This document shows, one piece after another, positions 36,150-44,543 of a stretch of 64,000 bases of DNA. Position 1 is the first letter of the stretch; every line of letters starts with the position of its first letter. A program made the translations under genes and the position numbers. Under the pieces are notes generated by a model that was given only the letters and a program-made list of their open reading frames with translations, searched no databases and was not told the origin of the DNA. Source of the stretch: Hyphomonas adhaerens MHS-3 (GTDB lineage: Bacteria > Pseudomonadota > Alphaproteobacteria > Caulobacterales > Hyphomonadaceae); NCBI RefSeq assembly GCF_000685235.1, contig NZ_ARYH01000001.1, positions 2,356,001-2,420,000 on the forward strand, written 5' to 3'.

Positions 36150-36568
36150 TGCGAGGACGTTCACATGACGCGCCTGAAGAGGCAAATGTCGACCTCACGC
36201 CGATGCTGGATGTTGTCTTCATTCTGCTCATCTTCTTCATCGTGACTTCGACTTTCGCCCAGGAGAAGGCGATGGGCCTCGAGCCCCCGCCGCCGCCTGC
36301 ACCGCCTGATCAGGAGCAGCTGGAATCCGTTCCTGCCATTCTGATCTACGTGGATGAGTCCAACATGATCACTGTAAATGGCCGTACCACCGATATTGGG
36401 TCTGTTCGGGCCAACATCGAACGGGTTCGGGCGGAGACGCCGGAGAGCCAGGTCATAATTCAGGCACATCCGCGTGCGAAGAGTGGTGTCGTCGTCCTTA
36501 TCCGGGACGCAGCCTATAACGCCGGCTATCAGACAGGGGTTAACCTTGTTCTGTCGCAGGACCAGTAA
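36149..36568 (+). CDS. ExbD/TolR-type biopolymer transport protein, first copy
   Basis: A 139-residue protein with one N-terminal membrane segment. The segment VDLTPMLDVVFILLIFFIV carries the conserved Asp needed for proton coupling. A Pro-rich linker (PPPPPAPP near residues 47-54) leads to a periplasmic TolR-like domain. It starts within the stop codon of the upstream exbB. The Pro-rich linker distinguishes it from the second ExbD, which has none. Confidence 0.92.
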   Translation: MRGRSHDAPEEANVDLTPMLDVVFILLIFFIVTSTFAQEKAMGLEPPPPPAPPDQEQLESVPAILIYVDESNMITVNGRTTDIGSVRANIERVRAETPESQVIIQAHPRAKSGVVVLIRDAAYNAGYQTGVNLVLSQDQ

Positions 36569-36580
36569 GAGGAGCACCCA

Positions 36581-36997
36581 ATGGCACGCAGAAAACGCCA
36601 GGCTTTCGCCTCCGGGGGTGCAGAAGATGATGTGAACCTCACGCCGATGCTCGACGTGGTGTTCATTCTTCTGATCTTCTTCATCGTGACGGCGCAGTTC
36701 ATTAAGGAACCGGGTGTTGGTATCATCCGTCCGGAAGTGGACAACAAGGCAGACGCCAAGCCGCTCGCCATCCTGATCGCGATCACCGACGAAAGCGAAA
36801 TCTACATCGACAAGAAGCTGATTGCTCCGGAAGAAGTTGGCTTCACCATCAAGCAGATGCGTGAAGACAACCCGCGCGGTGAAATCGTGGTTCAGGCAGA
36901 TGTGGATTCTTCCGCCGAAACGCTTGTCGACGTGATGGAAACCATCAACCGGCTCGATGGCGCGACCGCCATCAATATCTCGGCCAAGATTGACTAG
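36581..36997 (+). CDS. ExbD/TolR-type biopolymer transport protein, second copy
   Basis: A 138-residue paralogue of the preceding ExbD, 12 bases downstream. The membrane segment VNLTPMLDVVFILLIFFIV retains the proton-coupling Asp. The periplasmic domain lacks the Pro-rich linker and has the typical AILIAITDESEIYIDKK strand. Two different ExbDs in one operon suggest a mixed ExbD dimer in the channel. GAGGAG lies just upstream of the ATG. Confidence 0.92.
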   Translation: MARRKRQAFASGGAEDDVNLTPMLDVVFILLIFFIVTAQFIKEPGVGIIRPEVDNKADAKPLAILIAITDESEIYIDKKLIAPEEVGFTIKQMREDNPRGEIVVQADVDSSAETLVDVMETINRLDGATAINISAKID

Positions 36998-37006
36998 GAG
37001 AACACC

Positions 37007-37630
37007 ATGTTCACTAATCCCCTGACGAGACTTCTGGTTGGTGTCGCTATCGCCATTCCGATCGTTTATCTTCTCTTCATCGTGATGAACCAGCTCATCT
37101 CGGTGAAGGAAGTGAACTTGGAAAAAGGTGAGCAGCGGGTACTTACCGCCATCACGCCACAACAGCAGGACTCCGAGGTTCGCACGCGTCAGCGTTCGAA
37201 GCCGAAGCGGATCGACTCGGCCAAAAAGCCGCCGCCGCCGCCGAAGGTTTCGGCCACGAAGTCCAACATCAATCTGCCGACACCGCAGATTGAAGGGGCT
37301 GCCCCAACGGATCTGAACCTCGGCCGTATGCAGTCGCTGGCGATTGACCCGGTGGCCATCTCGGACCGTGACGCTCAACCGATCCGTCCGCCGGTGCCGA
37401 CCTATCCGCAGCGCGCTGCGGAACGCGGCATCGAGGGAACGTGCGAAGTGCGCTTTGACGTGGATACCCGCGGCAAGCCGTACAACATTCAGGCAACTTG
37501 CTCTGACAACGTCTTCAAGCGCGAAGCTGAGCGGGCCGTTGGCCGGGTCGAGTTCGCACCGAAGATCGTGCGCGGTAAAGCGGCCGAGCGTCGGAACGTG
37601 GTTTACCCGCTGGAGTTCAAGCTTCAGTAA
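37007..37630 (+). CDS. TonB energy transducer, first copy
   Basis: A 207-residue protein that transmits proton motive force to outer-membrane receptors. It has one N-terminal membrane segment (residues 9-30) and a basic, Pro-rich periplasmic linker (KKPPPPPK). The C-terminal TonB domain begins at RPPVPTYPQRAAERGIEG, contains CEVRFDVDTRGKP, and ends in VYPLEFKLQ. Two Cys residues in the domain may form a disulfide. It is the last gene before the terminator at 37661 and is 9 bases from the second exbD. Confidence 0.93.
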   Translation: MFTNPLTRLLVGVAIAIPIVYLLFIVMNQLISVKEVNLEKGEQRVLTAITPQQQDSEVRTRQRSKPKRIDSAKKPPPPPKVSATKSNINLPTPQIEGAAPTDLNLGRMQSLAIDPVAISDRDAQPIRPPVPTYPQRAAERGIEGTCEVRFDVDTRGKPYNIQATCSDNVFKREAERAVGRVEFAPKIVRGKAAERRNVVYPLEFKLQ

Positions 37631-37660
37631 GCCACTGGCTTCATTGTGATTATCCTGGAA

Positions 37661-37687
37661 AAGGGCGCTCTTCGGGGCGCCCTTTTT
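37661..37687 (+). terminator. Intrinsic terminator after the first tonB
   Basis: An 8-bp stem AAGGGCGC / GCGCCCTT with a loop of 8 bases is followed by TTTTT. It ends the DUF3450-to-tonB operon and separates it from the second tonB. Confidence 0.88.
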
Positions 37688-37809
37688 CGTTCCGGTGGAG
37701 ACTTCTGGTTCGTGCGATGCGAGGCGCAATGAGTCAGGATGGCCCGCAGTCATTGCAATCATCGATGGGAAGATTCTAACCCGGCCCACCATGTTTCCCT
37801 TGCGTCACC

Positions 37810-37838
37810 CTGACAAATATGTAATGTAATTACATAAA
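37810..37838 (+). promoter_or_regulatory. Candidate promoter with a 19-bp palindromic operator
   Basis: A perfect inverted repeat TATGTAAT-GTA-ATTACATA spans 37818-37836. It lies between a -35-like CTGACA (37810-37815) and a -10-like CATAAA (37833-37838) with 17-base spacing. A strong GGCGGAGG ribosome binding site and the second tonB ATG follow within 20 bases. The repeat resembles Zur- or TetR-type operators, but the regulator is not identified. Confidence 0.6.
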
Positions 37839-37857
37839 TAAAAAGGCGGAGGAAAAG

Positions 37858-38547
37858 ATGATCCAGATTAAGGGACACAGCATCAGCGGCGGTTCACTTG
37901 CTGTGCCGTTCGGCACTGGCAGCGCGCGCAGGATTGTAAGGCAGGATCGGCGGTTTCTAACTTCGATGCTGCCGGCGGCAGTGGTCACGCTCGGTCTGTT
38001 CGTCGCAATGACCCAGCTGATCCGGGTCGATGAGGTCGAGCTGGCGCCTGTGGTGCACAGGCCACTGCTGACAATCACGCCACAGCACAAGGAAAGTGAG
38101 CCAAACCTGATTGATCGGGTTCCTGCACCCGACGTGGATGTGGAGCTTCCGCCCATGCCGCCGGTCACGAAGACCGGTCCGACGGTGGAGGGCTTGCCTT
38201 TGCCGGTTATTGATCGCGGAGACTGGGACATTTCGAGGGAACCGATCCGCTTTGCGCCGCCTGCGCCGCAGCCCATCGCTGAACGTATTGCCCAGGCGAT
38301 CCGGCCACCTGTTGCGTCTTATCCGGCGGATATGGCCCGGAGGGGACTGGAAGGCAGTTGCGACGTCCACTTCAGCCTGACGACGCGCGGATTGCCGTAT
38401 GATATTTCAGCGACCTGTTCGCATGCAGGATTCGAAAAAGAAGCTGTCAGGGCGGTCGGCCGGGCCGAGTTCCTGCCAGAAATCAGGCAGGGAGTGCCTG
38501 TCGAGTCGCACAATTATGTCTATCCGATGGAATTCAAGCTGCAGTGA
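37858..38547 (+). CDS. TonB energy transducer, second copy
   Basis: A 229-residue paralogue of the first TonB. It has an extended, basic N terminus before the membrane segment (about residues 38-58), a Pro-rich linker, and a C-terminal TonB domain beginning RPPVASYPADMARRGLEG with CDVHFSLTTRG and ending in VYPMEFKLQ. The two Cys of the domain are conserved with the first copy. Its own promoter-like region and palindrome suggest separate, conditional expression. The ATG at 37858 has a good Shine-Dalgarno 6 bases upstream. Confidence 0.9.
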   Translation: MIQIKGHSISGGSLAVPFGTGSARRIVRQDRRFLTSMLPAAVVTLGLFVAMTQLIRVDEVELAPVVHRPLLTITPQHKESEPNLIDRVPAPDVDVELPPMPPVTKTGPTVEGLPLPVIDRGDWDISREPIRFAPPAPQPIAERIAQAIRPPVASYPADMARRGLEGSCDVHFSLTTRGLPYDISATCSHAGFEKEAVRAVGRAEFLPEIRQGVPVESHNYVYPMEFKLQ

Positions 38548-38753
38548 TGTGGAATCCATGCGTTCTCATGTGTATCAGCATTGACGAAAGGGTCATGAGC
38601 GAACCATATCAGGAGCAAGTCACGACCAAGCTGGAAACGGGTCATTTGGCGCAGATAAAAAGCCTCAGAAGCCGCGCTGAAGTCCTTGATCCTGCCGGGC
38701 AATTCCGGTTGATTGGGTACAACTCCGCTAAGCCAGCGGTCAGGAGAGGAATT

Positions 38754-40154
38754 ATGGGTATCAGATCTGTTCTCAAAGGCGCCGTCATTGCCGGCATCAT
38801 GGTGTCAGTTGGCGCCGGTTCGGCACTTGCTCAGGCTTGCGAAGAAACAGAGTTTTCGTCGAAAACGGGCCAGCTTTATCTGGACGCCGAACAGGCGGCG
38901 ATGACGAACAACGACTACGTTACAGCTGCCAACAAGATGAACCAGCTCAAATCGATGGGGCTGAATTGTTATGAAGAAGGCGCCGTCCTGAAGCTGTCTG
39001 CGTATATCAACATCCAGAAGGGTGACCGCAAGGCCGCTGTACGCGATCTCCTGTCCGCCCTGGACAAGGGATATATCGCTGACAAGGACCGGGCGCAGAC
39101 CTATTACAATATCGCCCAGATCTACCTGCAGGAAGAGGACATCAATAAGTCCCTCGAATACATGAACAAGTGGCGGCAGGCTGGTGGCAAGCCGGACCGG
39201 ACTCAGAAATGGCAGCTCGCGGTTCTCTACCAGCGGGTCGACAATTTCAAGGAAGCCATCAAGTGGGCTGAACTGGTCAAGGCCGAAGACGGTTCCAAAT
39301 ACGACCAGCAGCTCTATGATCTGTTGATCTTCCTCTACAACCAGGCTGACGATAAGGCCAAGCTCGCCAGCATTCTGGAAGAAGTGGTCGCGCACAACCC
39401 GACTGAACGTAAGTATTGGGACGCGATTGCGGGCAACTACTTCGCCAGTAACGAGGAGCGTCGTGCGTTTGAGGTCCAGAAGGCGATGTATCTCGCCGGT
39501 ATGCTGAAGACCGAAGACGAGATCATGCGCATCGTGAACTTCTACAACCGGTTCAACGTGCCTTATCAGGGCGCCAAGATCCTCGAGAAGGAAATGAACG
39601 CTGGCCGTATTTCCCGCAATCTCGACCATCTCGAACTTCTGGCGAACCTCTATCAGGTCGCACGAGAGCACGAGAAAGCCATTCCGGTAATTCAGGCGGC
39701 TGCAGAAGCAGGCGGCGGCGGTGCCATGTATGAGCGTCTTGGCCGCTCCTATGCTGACCTTCAGCAGTGGGAAAATGCCGAAAACGCCCTTCAAAAAGCA
39801 CTCAGCATGGGCGGCGTGAAAGATCCGGGCACCGCGTGGGTCCAGATTGGCCAGTCCCGCTATGAACGTGATGACCGTTCCGGCGCGCGTGAAGCCTTCC
39901 GCAAGGCTGGCAACCGGGCAGGCCGCAGCTGGCTGGGCTTCATGGATTCCGAAGAGGCGACAGCCTCGGCACTCGACTGCTTCCAGTATCAGTCGGCCCT
40001 GCTGAACGTCACCAACGAGGCCAAGATCTGTAAGCGCCTGTCAGTGCTGGGCGAAGATCAGATGACGGACAACTGCAAGACCGTGAACGAGCGTCTCGAC
40101 GCCGCCGAAAAGGCCTTCAACGAAGCGCCGTCGTGCCGAGGTCAGCGGACCTGA
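38754..40154 (+). CDS. Secreted TPR-repeat protein of the TonB cluster
   Basis: A 466-residue periplasmic protein. The signal peptide (ending GSALAQ) is followed by a chain of helical repeats with TPR spacing, for example AQTYYNIAQIYLQEEDINKSLEYM and YERLGRSYADLQQWENAENALQKAL. Such a protein follows tonB2 in Vibrio and Shewanella clusters, where it is thought to act as a periplasmic scaffold. Start at 38754 is chosen because AGGAGAG precedes it and the signal peptide begins there, although the frame is open back to 38544. It ends at a strong terminator. Confidence 0.88.
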   Translation: MGIRSVLKGAVIAGIMVSVGAGSALAQACEETEFSSKTGQLYLDAEQAAMTNNDYVTAANKMNQLKSMGLNCYEEGAVLKLSAYINIQKGDRKAAVRDLLSALDKGYIADKDRAQTYYNIAQIYLQEEDINKSLEYMNKWRQAGGKPDRTQKWQLAVLYQRVDNFKEAIKWAELVKAEDGSKYDQQLYDLLIFLYNQADDKAKLASILEEVVAHNPTERKYWDAIAGNYFASNEERRAFEVQKAMYLAGMLKTEDEIMRIVNFYNRFNVPYQGAKILEKEMNAGRISRNLDHLELLANLYQVAREHEKAIPVIQAAAEAGGGGAMYERLGRSYADLQQWENAENALQKALSMGGVKDPGTAWVQIGQSRYERDDRSGAREAFRKAGNRAGRSWLGFMDSEEATASALDCFQYQSALLNVTNEAKICKRLSVLGEDQMTDNCKTVNERLDAAEKAFNEAPSCRGQRT

Positions 40155-40179
40155 TCTGCGTCTGAAACGAATTTGGAAA

Positions 40180-40210
40180 AGCCCCGGCCAATGCGCCGGG
40201 GCTTTTTTTT
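40180..40210 (+). terminator. Intrinsic terminator after the TPR gene
   Basis: A 9-bp stem AGCCCCGGC / GCCGGGGCT with a 6-base loop is followed by eight T residues. It ends the TonB cluster and lies between convergent genes. Confidence 0.9.
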
Positions 40211-40221
40211 GATTCTGCTGA

Positions 40222-41562
40222 TCAGTTATAGGCGCTGAGAATTTCGTCGACCGCGCGTTCCAGGTCCTTCAGGGTCGAGACATGCGTGACCTGGGCGCAG
40301 AAGGGAGCGTAGCGGGGGATCACGCTGTCGCCAGTGCCCCAGAGGCCCGGACCTTCCGGGTTCAGCCAGATCACCCGCTTGGCGCGGGCGGCAAATTCGC
40401 GGAACAGGTCCATCCGCGGGTCGCCATAGTTCGAACGGGCATCGCCCAGGACGAGCAATGTTGTGCGCCGGTCGATGATTTGTTCATGGTTGATCTTCAG
40501 GTCAGACCAGGCCTGGCCATAACTGGTCGAGCCCATGCCGTATTCCCGCAGGATCTTCGTCATAGCCGTTTCGAAATCGTTCTGCTCCAGAACCTCATCC
40601 ACCGAGCCGAGACGGAACGAGAAGGCGAAGGCGTGCATGTCCGGCACGACATCCTTCATCGACCAGAGCAGCAGGAGCAGGAAGCGCACATATTGCGCGA
40701 CCGAACCGGACACGTCGCAGACCACGACAATCTTCGGCTTGTCCTTCCGCTTCTGGCGCCAGATCACATTGAAGGGAACACCATCGAAACCGGCATTGGC
40801 GCGCATTGTGCGGCGGACATCCAGCTGGCCGCGATTGCGGCGGCGCTTGCGGCGTGAATGCTTGACCGCGAGCCGCTTGGCGATCTTCGCGATCAGGCGC
40901 TTCATGCGCTCCATGTCGCTGCGGTCAATCGCGGAGAGCTTTTTCTCAGCGGCATAGTCGTCGCGGAATTGTTGCGTCTCTCCGGCGCCGAAGACCTGGA
41001 AGGCTTTTTCGGCGCGTTCCCGGGCTTTCATTGTGACATCCCGGCGGACATCAATCAGGCGCTGGGCTTCTGCGTCGCCGTCCTGACCACCTTGCTGCAG
41101 GGCTTCAAGCAGGCGCGCCTGCAGGGCTTCGCCGCCCATTTTCTTCACCATCTGCTGGGCGTAATACGCGACCTGGGTGGAGAAGCGGATATCGTCGGTT
41201 CCGGCTGCCTCGGCCGCTTTTTCAAGAGCGAGGGAAATGGCGCTTTCGTCTCCGGACTCCATCAGGTCGACGAGGTCGGATGCATCGGCTTGCGATTCGG
41301 ATGTATCGGACGCATCCGCATCGTCCTGTTCGGACTGGGCGGAGGTTTCCTGTCTTGAGAAGTAGAGTTCAAACAGTTCGTCGAACGTCAGTTTCTCTTC
41401 CGGTGATTTTGCCAGCACGCAGGCGAGGGAATCCTTCAGCATGCTGCGGTCCGCATAGCCGATCAGCTTCAGCGTGTGGGCGGCATCCAGGGCCTCGCCG
41501 GTGGAGACCCGCACTTCCGAAGAGCGCAGGGCACGGATGAAGTTGGTGAGCGGGCGTTCCAT
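40222..41562 (-). CDS. VWA domain-containing protein, CoxE-like
   Basis: A 446-residue protein ending in a von Willebrand factor A domain. The MIDAS motif is CDVSGSVAQY, followed later by TTLLVLGDARSNYGDPR. The N-terminal half is acidic and Ala/Ser-rich with ESQADASDLVDLME. It is encoded right after a MoxR-type AAA ATPase; such pairs work together as chaperones for metal-enzyme maturation or stress responses (CoxD/CoxE and related MoxR-VWA systems). No target enzyme is encoded nearby. It is convergent with the TPR gene. Confidence 0.88.
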   Translation of the reverse strand: MERPLTNFIRALRSSEVRVSTGEALDAAHTLKLIGYADRSMLKDSLACVLAKSPEEKLTFDELFELYFSRQETSAQSEQDDADASDTSESQADASDLVDLMESGDESAISLALEKAAEAAGTDDIRFSTQVAYYAQQMVKKMGGEALQARLLEALQQGGQDGDAEAQRLIDVRRDVTMKARERAEKAFQVFGAGETQQFRDDYAAEKKLSAIDRSDMERMKRLIAKIAKRLAVKHSRRKRRRNRGQLDVRRTMRANAGFDGVPFNVIWRQKRKDKPKIVVVCDVSGSVAQYVRFLLLLLWSMKDVVPDMHAFAFSFRLGSVDEVLEQNDFETAMTKILREYGMGSTSYGQAWSDLKINHEQIIDRRTTLLVLGDARSNYGDPRMDLFREFAARAKRVIWLNPEGPGLWGTGDSVIPRYAPFCAQVTHVSTLKDLERAVDEILSAYN

Positions 41563-41583
41563 GGACCCGTCAGTCCCCCTTCG

Positions 41584-42576
41584 TCATCCGAGATCAGGAT
41601 AGCCGGACGCCGTGCGGCTGCCGGGTTTTTGTGCAACGGCTTCGCGCAGCATTTTCGGGACTTCCGGACCGATCACGGCAATGTCGCTCTCATGCTTCAG
41701 CAGCACATTCAGCGTATCGCGCACAAAGGTCTCGTCCAGTGCCGTGGCATGCAGCAGCAGAAGTGTTTTCGCCCAGTCCACGGTTTCGGCGATTGAGGGG
41801 CGCTTCTTGATGTCCACATCGCGCACCGACTGGACGAAGGAGACCATCTGGTCCAGCAGCGCCTCTTCAAGGCCATCGACGCGGGCGCGGACAATGCGGC
41901 GCTCGCGGGCGTGATCGGGGAAACCGATATGCAAGTGCAGGCAGCGGCGCTTCAGCGCGTCGCCCAGTTCGCGCACATTGTTCGAGGTCAGAATAACCAG
42001 CGGCGGCACATTGGCGGAAATCGTCCCGATCTCCGGCACGGTGACCTGATAGTCCGACAGGACTTCCAGCAGGAAGGCTTCGAATTCCTCGTCAGACTTG
42101 TCGATTTCGTCGATCAGCAGGACGGAACCGACTTCCTGTTTCATCGCCGTCAGCAAGGGGCGGGATTCCAGGAATTGCTCGGAGAAGAACAGGTCTTCGA
42201 ACGTGGACAGCTTCCCAAGCGAGCTTTCCAGCGAGCCGGCATCGCCGATCACCTCGTTCAGCTTCTCTTTCAGGATCTGCGTATAAAGCAGCTGCTTGCC
42301 GTATTTCCATTCGTAAAGCGCTTTGCCCTCATCCAGGCCTTCATAGCATTGCAGGCGCAGGAGCGGCAGGTCGAGCCAGCGCGACAGCGAGGCGGCGAGG
42401 TCTGTCTTGCCGACACCGGCCGGGCCTTCGATCAGGATCGGCTTGCGAAGGCCGTGGGCAAGGAAAACAGCCGTCGAAATCTGCTTTGTGGAGATATACC
42501 CCACGCCTTCGAGGCCCGCAGTAATTGCGTCAACGGAAGTCATCGGCTCGTAGCCGGTGGGAAGGTCTTTAGCCAT
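41584..42576 (-). CDS. MoxR-type AAA ATPase, CoxD-like
   Basis: A 330-residue AAA+ ATPase. Walker A is EGPAGVGKTDLAASLSR, Walker B is SVLLIDEIDKSDEEFEAFLLE, and sensor 1 is VILTSNNVRELGDALKRRC. The arrangement and the 21-base spacing to the downstream VWA gene are typical of MoxR-VWA pairs. It likely remodels or activates a partner protein with the VWA subunit recognising it. Start at 42576 (MAKDLPTG) is chosen; 27 further residues encoded upstream look unstructured. Confidence 0.9.
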   Translation of the reverse strand: MAKDLPTGYEPMTSVDAITAGLEGVGYISTKQISTAVFLAHGLRKPILIEGPAGVGKTDLAASLSRWLDLPLLRLQCYEGLDEGKALYEWKYGKQLLYTQILKEKLNEVIGDAGSLESSLGKLSTFEDLFFSEQFLESRPLLTAMKQEVGSVLLIDEIDKSDEEFEAFLLEVLSDYQVTVPEIGTISANVPPLVILTSNNVRELGDALKRRCLHLHIGFPDHARERRIVRARVDGLEEALLDQMVSFVQSVRDVDIKKRPSIAETVDWAKTLLLLHATALDETFVRDTLNVLLKHESDIAVIGPEVPKMLREAVAQKPGSRTASGYPDLG

Positions 42577-42698
42577 GCTTTCAGGGGTAGGGCGGGGGGG
42601 CAAAACTGGCAAGCCATATCGCGGGGGAAGCATCTGCCAGCACGTTTGCCCGGACACGCGTGTCGCGCACCGGCAGAAACCCTGATTGTGCGGTAAAC

Positions 42699-43298
42699 TT
42701 AGCTCGTGTCGGCGGGCGGCCAGTCGCGCAGGGCTTGGGTCAGCTGTACGGTGAGGGCGCCGGAAACGATGCCGAGCGCAGCGGGCATGGCGTAGGTTTT
42801 CGGAATGGGCGCGAGATAAGGCCTGGCCTTGCTTTCAGCCTTCCAGCGCTGGATCGTGCGGGCGAGGCATTTCGAACGGCGCTTGGCGTGTTTCAGCGTG
42901 TCCAGCATGGCTTCCCAACGGGCGATCAGCGGCGCAGCGGGCACGGGGCCACGCGTCGGCACAATTAGCGGGCCGCGCAGGAAGTCCGGCGCTTCGCCCG
43001 CGGGCACAGGCAGCACGGAAAAGACCGCCTTGCGCGCTTCCGGTTCACCCTCACTCTTTTCGAAATAATTGCTTCCCGGACGCGGCTTCACGGGCGCCAG
43101 TTCCACCTGCAGCGCCATCAGGAAGATCAGACGGCGGAGCAGCACGGCCAGCCGCTTCAGCTCTGCCGAGACGCGGCGCTTCACAGTCTTCGGGATCATC
43201 TCCGGCTGTTTGAACAGATCGGCATTCACGCCCGCTTCCGCCATGGCGCGGGCGATCGTCTTGTAGGCATGAATGATGAAATCGGTGAGGTCTGTCAT
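42699..43298 (-). CDS. Unrecognised basic protein
   Basis: A 199-residue protein I do not recognise. It has a helical N-terminal region (MTDLTDFIIHAYKTIARAMA), a basic helix with RRVSAELKRLAVLLRRLIFLMALQVE, a Pro-rich middle, and a C-terminal hydrophobic stretch (AMPAALGIVSGALTVQLTQAL) that may touch the membrane. No metal-binding or catalytic motif is visible. It lies upstream of the MoxR gene with a 122-base gap and is divergent from a GT2 gene, so any operon relation is uncertain. Codon use looks like its neighbours. Confidence 0.6.
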   Translation of the reverse strand: MTDLTDFIIHAYKTIARAMAEAGVNADLFKQPEMIPKTVKRRVSAELKRLAVLLRRLIFLMALQVELAPVKPRPGSNYFEKSEGEPEARKAVFSVLPVPAGEAPDFLRGPLIVPTRGPVPAAPLIARWEAMLDTLKHAKRRSKCLARTIQRWKAESKARPYLAPIPKTYAMPAALGIVSGALTVQLTQALRDWPPADTS

Positions 43299-43502
43299 GG
43301 CACAGAGTTTGGTGCCGGGTTCTCTCGGGGAGGATATCTCTGTCGGGAGCGTGTTCGCACCCTCAACGAGAACAATGGGTTGCGGCAGACACCTGTGGTG
43401 GATTGCCACGAAATTATCCCCCCGATTCTCCTTTCAGGACGTAGAGCGCGGGACTGGACTTCGCTATATTCCGGTCTCCGGGGCGGGACACGAGTACAAG
43501 CA

Positions 43503-44543
43503 ATGGGACAGGCAAAAGAGCCACCACGCGCCACAATTGTTCTCACGACACGGGACCGCTACAGCCTGATGCGGGACTCGATCGCAAACCTTTACGACAA
43601 TACGGACCATCCATTCGAACTGGTCGTCGTCACCGGTGCGGCGCCCGCGCGCGTCAGGCGCTGGTGCGATGAGGAGGCCGCACGCCGCGAGTTCCGGCAT
43701 GTCGCGGTCGACCGACCACTGACGCCTGCAGAAGCCCGCAATACCGGGATCGAACATGCAACGGGCGAGTACATCGCCTTTGTCGAGAACGACATCATGT
43801 ACAAGGCGGGCTGGCTGGGGGCGCTGGTGAAATGCGGGGATGAAACCGGCGCGGGCATGGTCGCGCCCCTGACCTGCGAAGGCCGCCCGATCCACACAAT
43901 CGTCCATCATATGGGCCCGGAAGAAAACAATACCGAGACGCTGGAAGATGCCGGCGACGGCCATAAGGATTTCAATGAGGATTTCTACCTTCAGGGCAAC
44001 ACGCTGGACGAAATTCAACCTCACCTGAAACGGCGCCGTACACAGAGTGTGGAGATGCATTGTTTCATGGTGCGCCGCAGCCTGTTTGACCGTATCGGGA
44101 CGTTCGATCCAGATATTGTCTCAAAGGAGTACCTCGATTTTTCCTGGCGCGCGCGGGAGGCCGGAGAGAGCATCTGGTTCGAACCGTCATCCGTGATCAC
44201 CTTCCTGATCCCGTCGGAGGATGATCCTGTCCGGATGGTGGACCTGCCTTATTTTCTGCTGCGCTGGTCACGGTCCTGGCAAAGGCGCAGCCATGACGCC
44301 CTGAAGGCGAAGTGGAACATGCAGGAGGATGGCTTCATCAGTTACCGGCGGTCGCTGGCGGACTGGCGGATTGTGGACCATGTGACCAAGCCGACCCTGT
44401 CGCATGTGCCCGTGGTGGGCAAGCGCTGGGGCTTTGTCCATCGCGCGGCCGTGCCGGTGAATTTCTGCCTCAACGCGGCCTCGAACCTGATGGCCTGGCG
44501 GTATGACCGGGCGCGGGGCGGCAAGGGCGATCACGCCGCCTGA
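43503..44543 (+). CDS. Glycosyltransferase family 2
   Basis: A 346-residue GT-A enzyme: ATIVLTTRDRYSLMRDSIANL at the start, LTPAEARNTGIEHATGEYIAFVENDIMYK carrying the metal-binding END, and a later FDPDIVSKEYLDFSWRAREAGE that fits acceptor binding in GT2. No membrane segment is obvious. It is not in the main polysaccharide locus, so it could serve LPS, a glycoprotein or another glycan. Start at 43503 is used; residues encoded upstream would overlap the divergent gene's promoter. Its end overlaps the convergent thioesterase by 13 bases. Confidence 0.85.
   Translation: MGQAKEPPRATIVLTTRDRYSLMRDSIANLYDNTDHPFELVVVTGAAPARVRRWCDEEAARREFRHVAVDRPLTPAEARNTGIEHATGEYIAFVENDIMYKAGWLGALVKCGDETGAGMVAPLTCEGRPIHTIVHHMGPEENNTETLEDAGDGHKDFNEDFYLQGNTLDEIQPHLKRRRTQSVEMHCFMVRRSLFDRIGTFDPDIVSKEYLDFSWRAREAGESIWFEPSSVITFLIPSEDDPVRMVDLPYFLLRWSRSWQRRSHDALKAKWNMQEDGFISYRRSLADWRIVDHVTKPTLSHVPVVGKRWGFVHRAAVPVNFCLNAASNLMAWRYDRARGGKGDHAA

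Noticed and set aside
36161-37792. A 543-codon open frame opposite the exbD and first tonB genes.
   Set aside because: Arg/His/Asp-rich shadow with no ribosome binding site or domain; the plus-strand genes are well supported.
38544-38753. Upstream extension of the TPR protein by 70 codons.
   Set aside because: A strong Shine-Dalgarno and a clear signal peptide start at 38754; the extension would put the signal peptide inside the protein.
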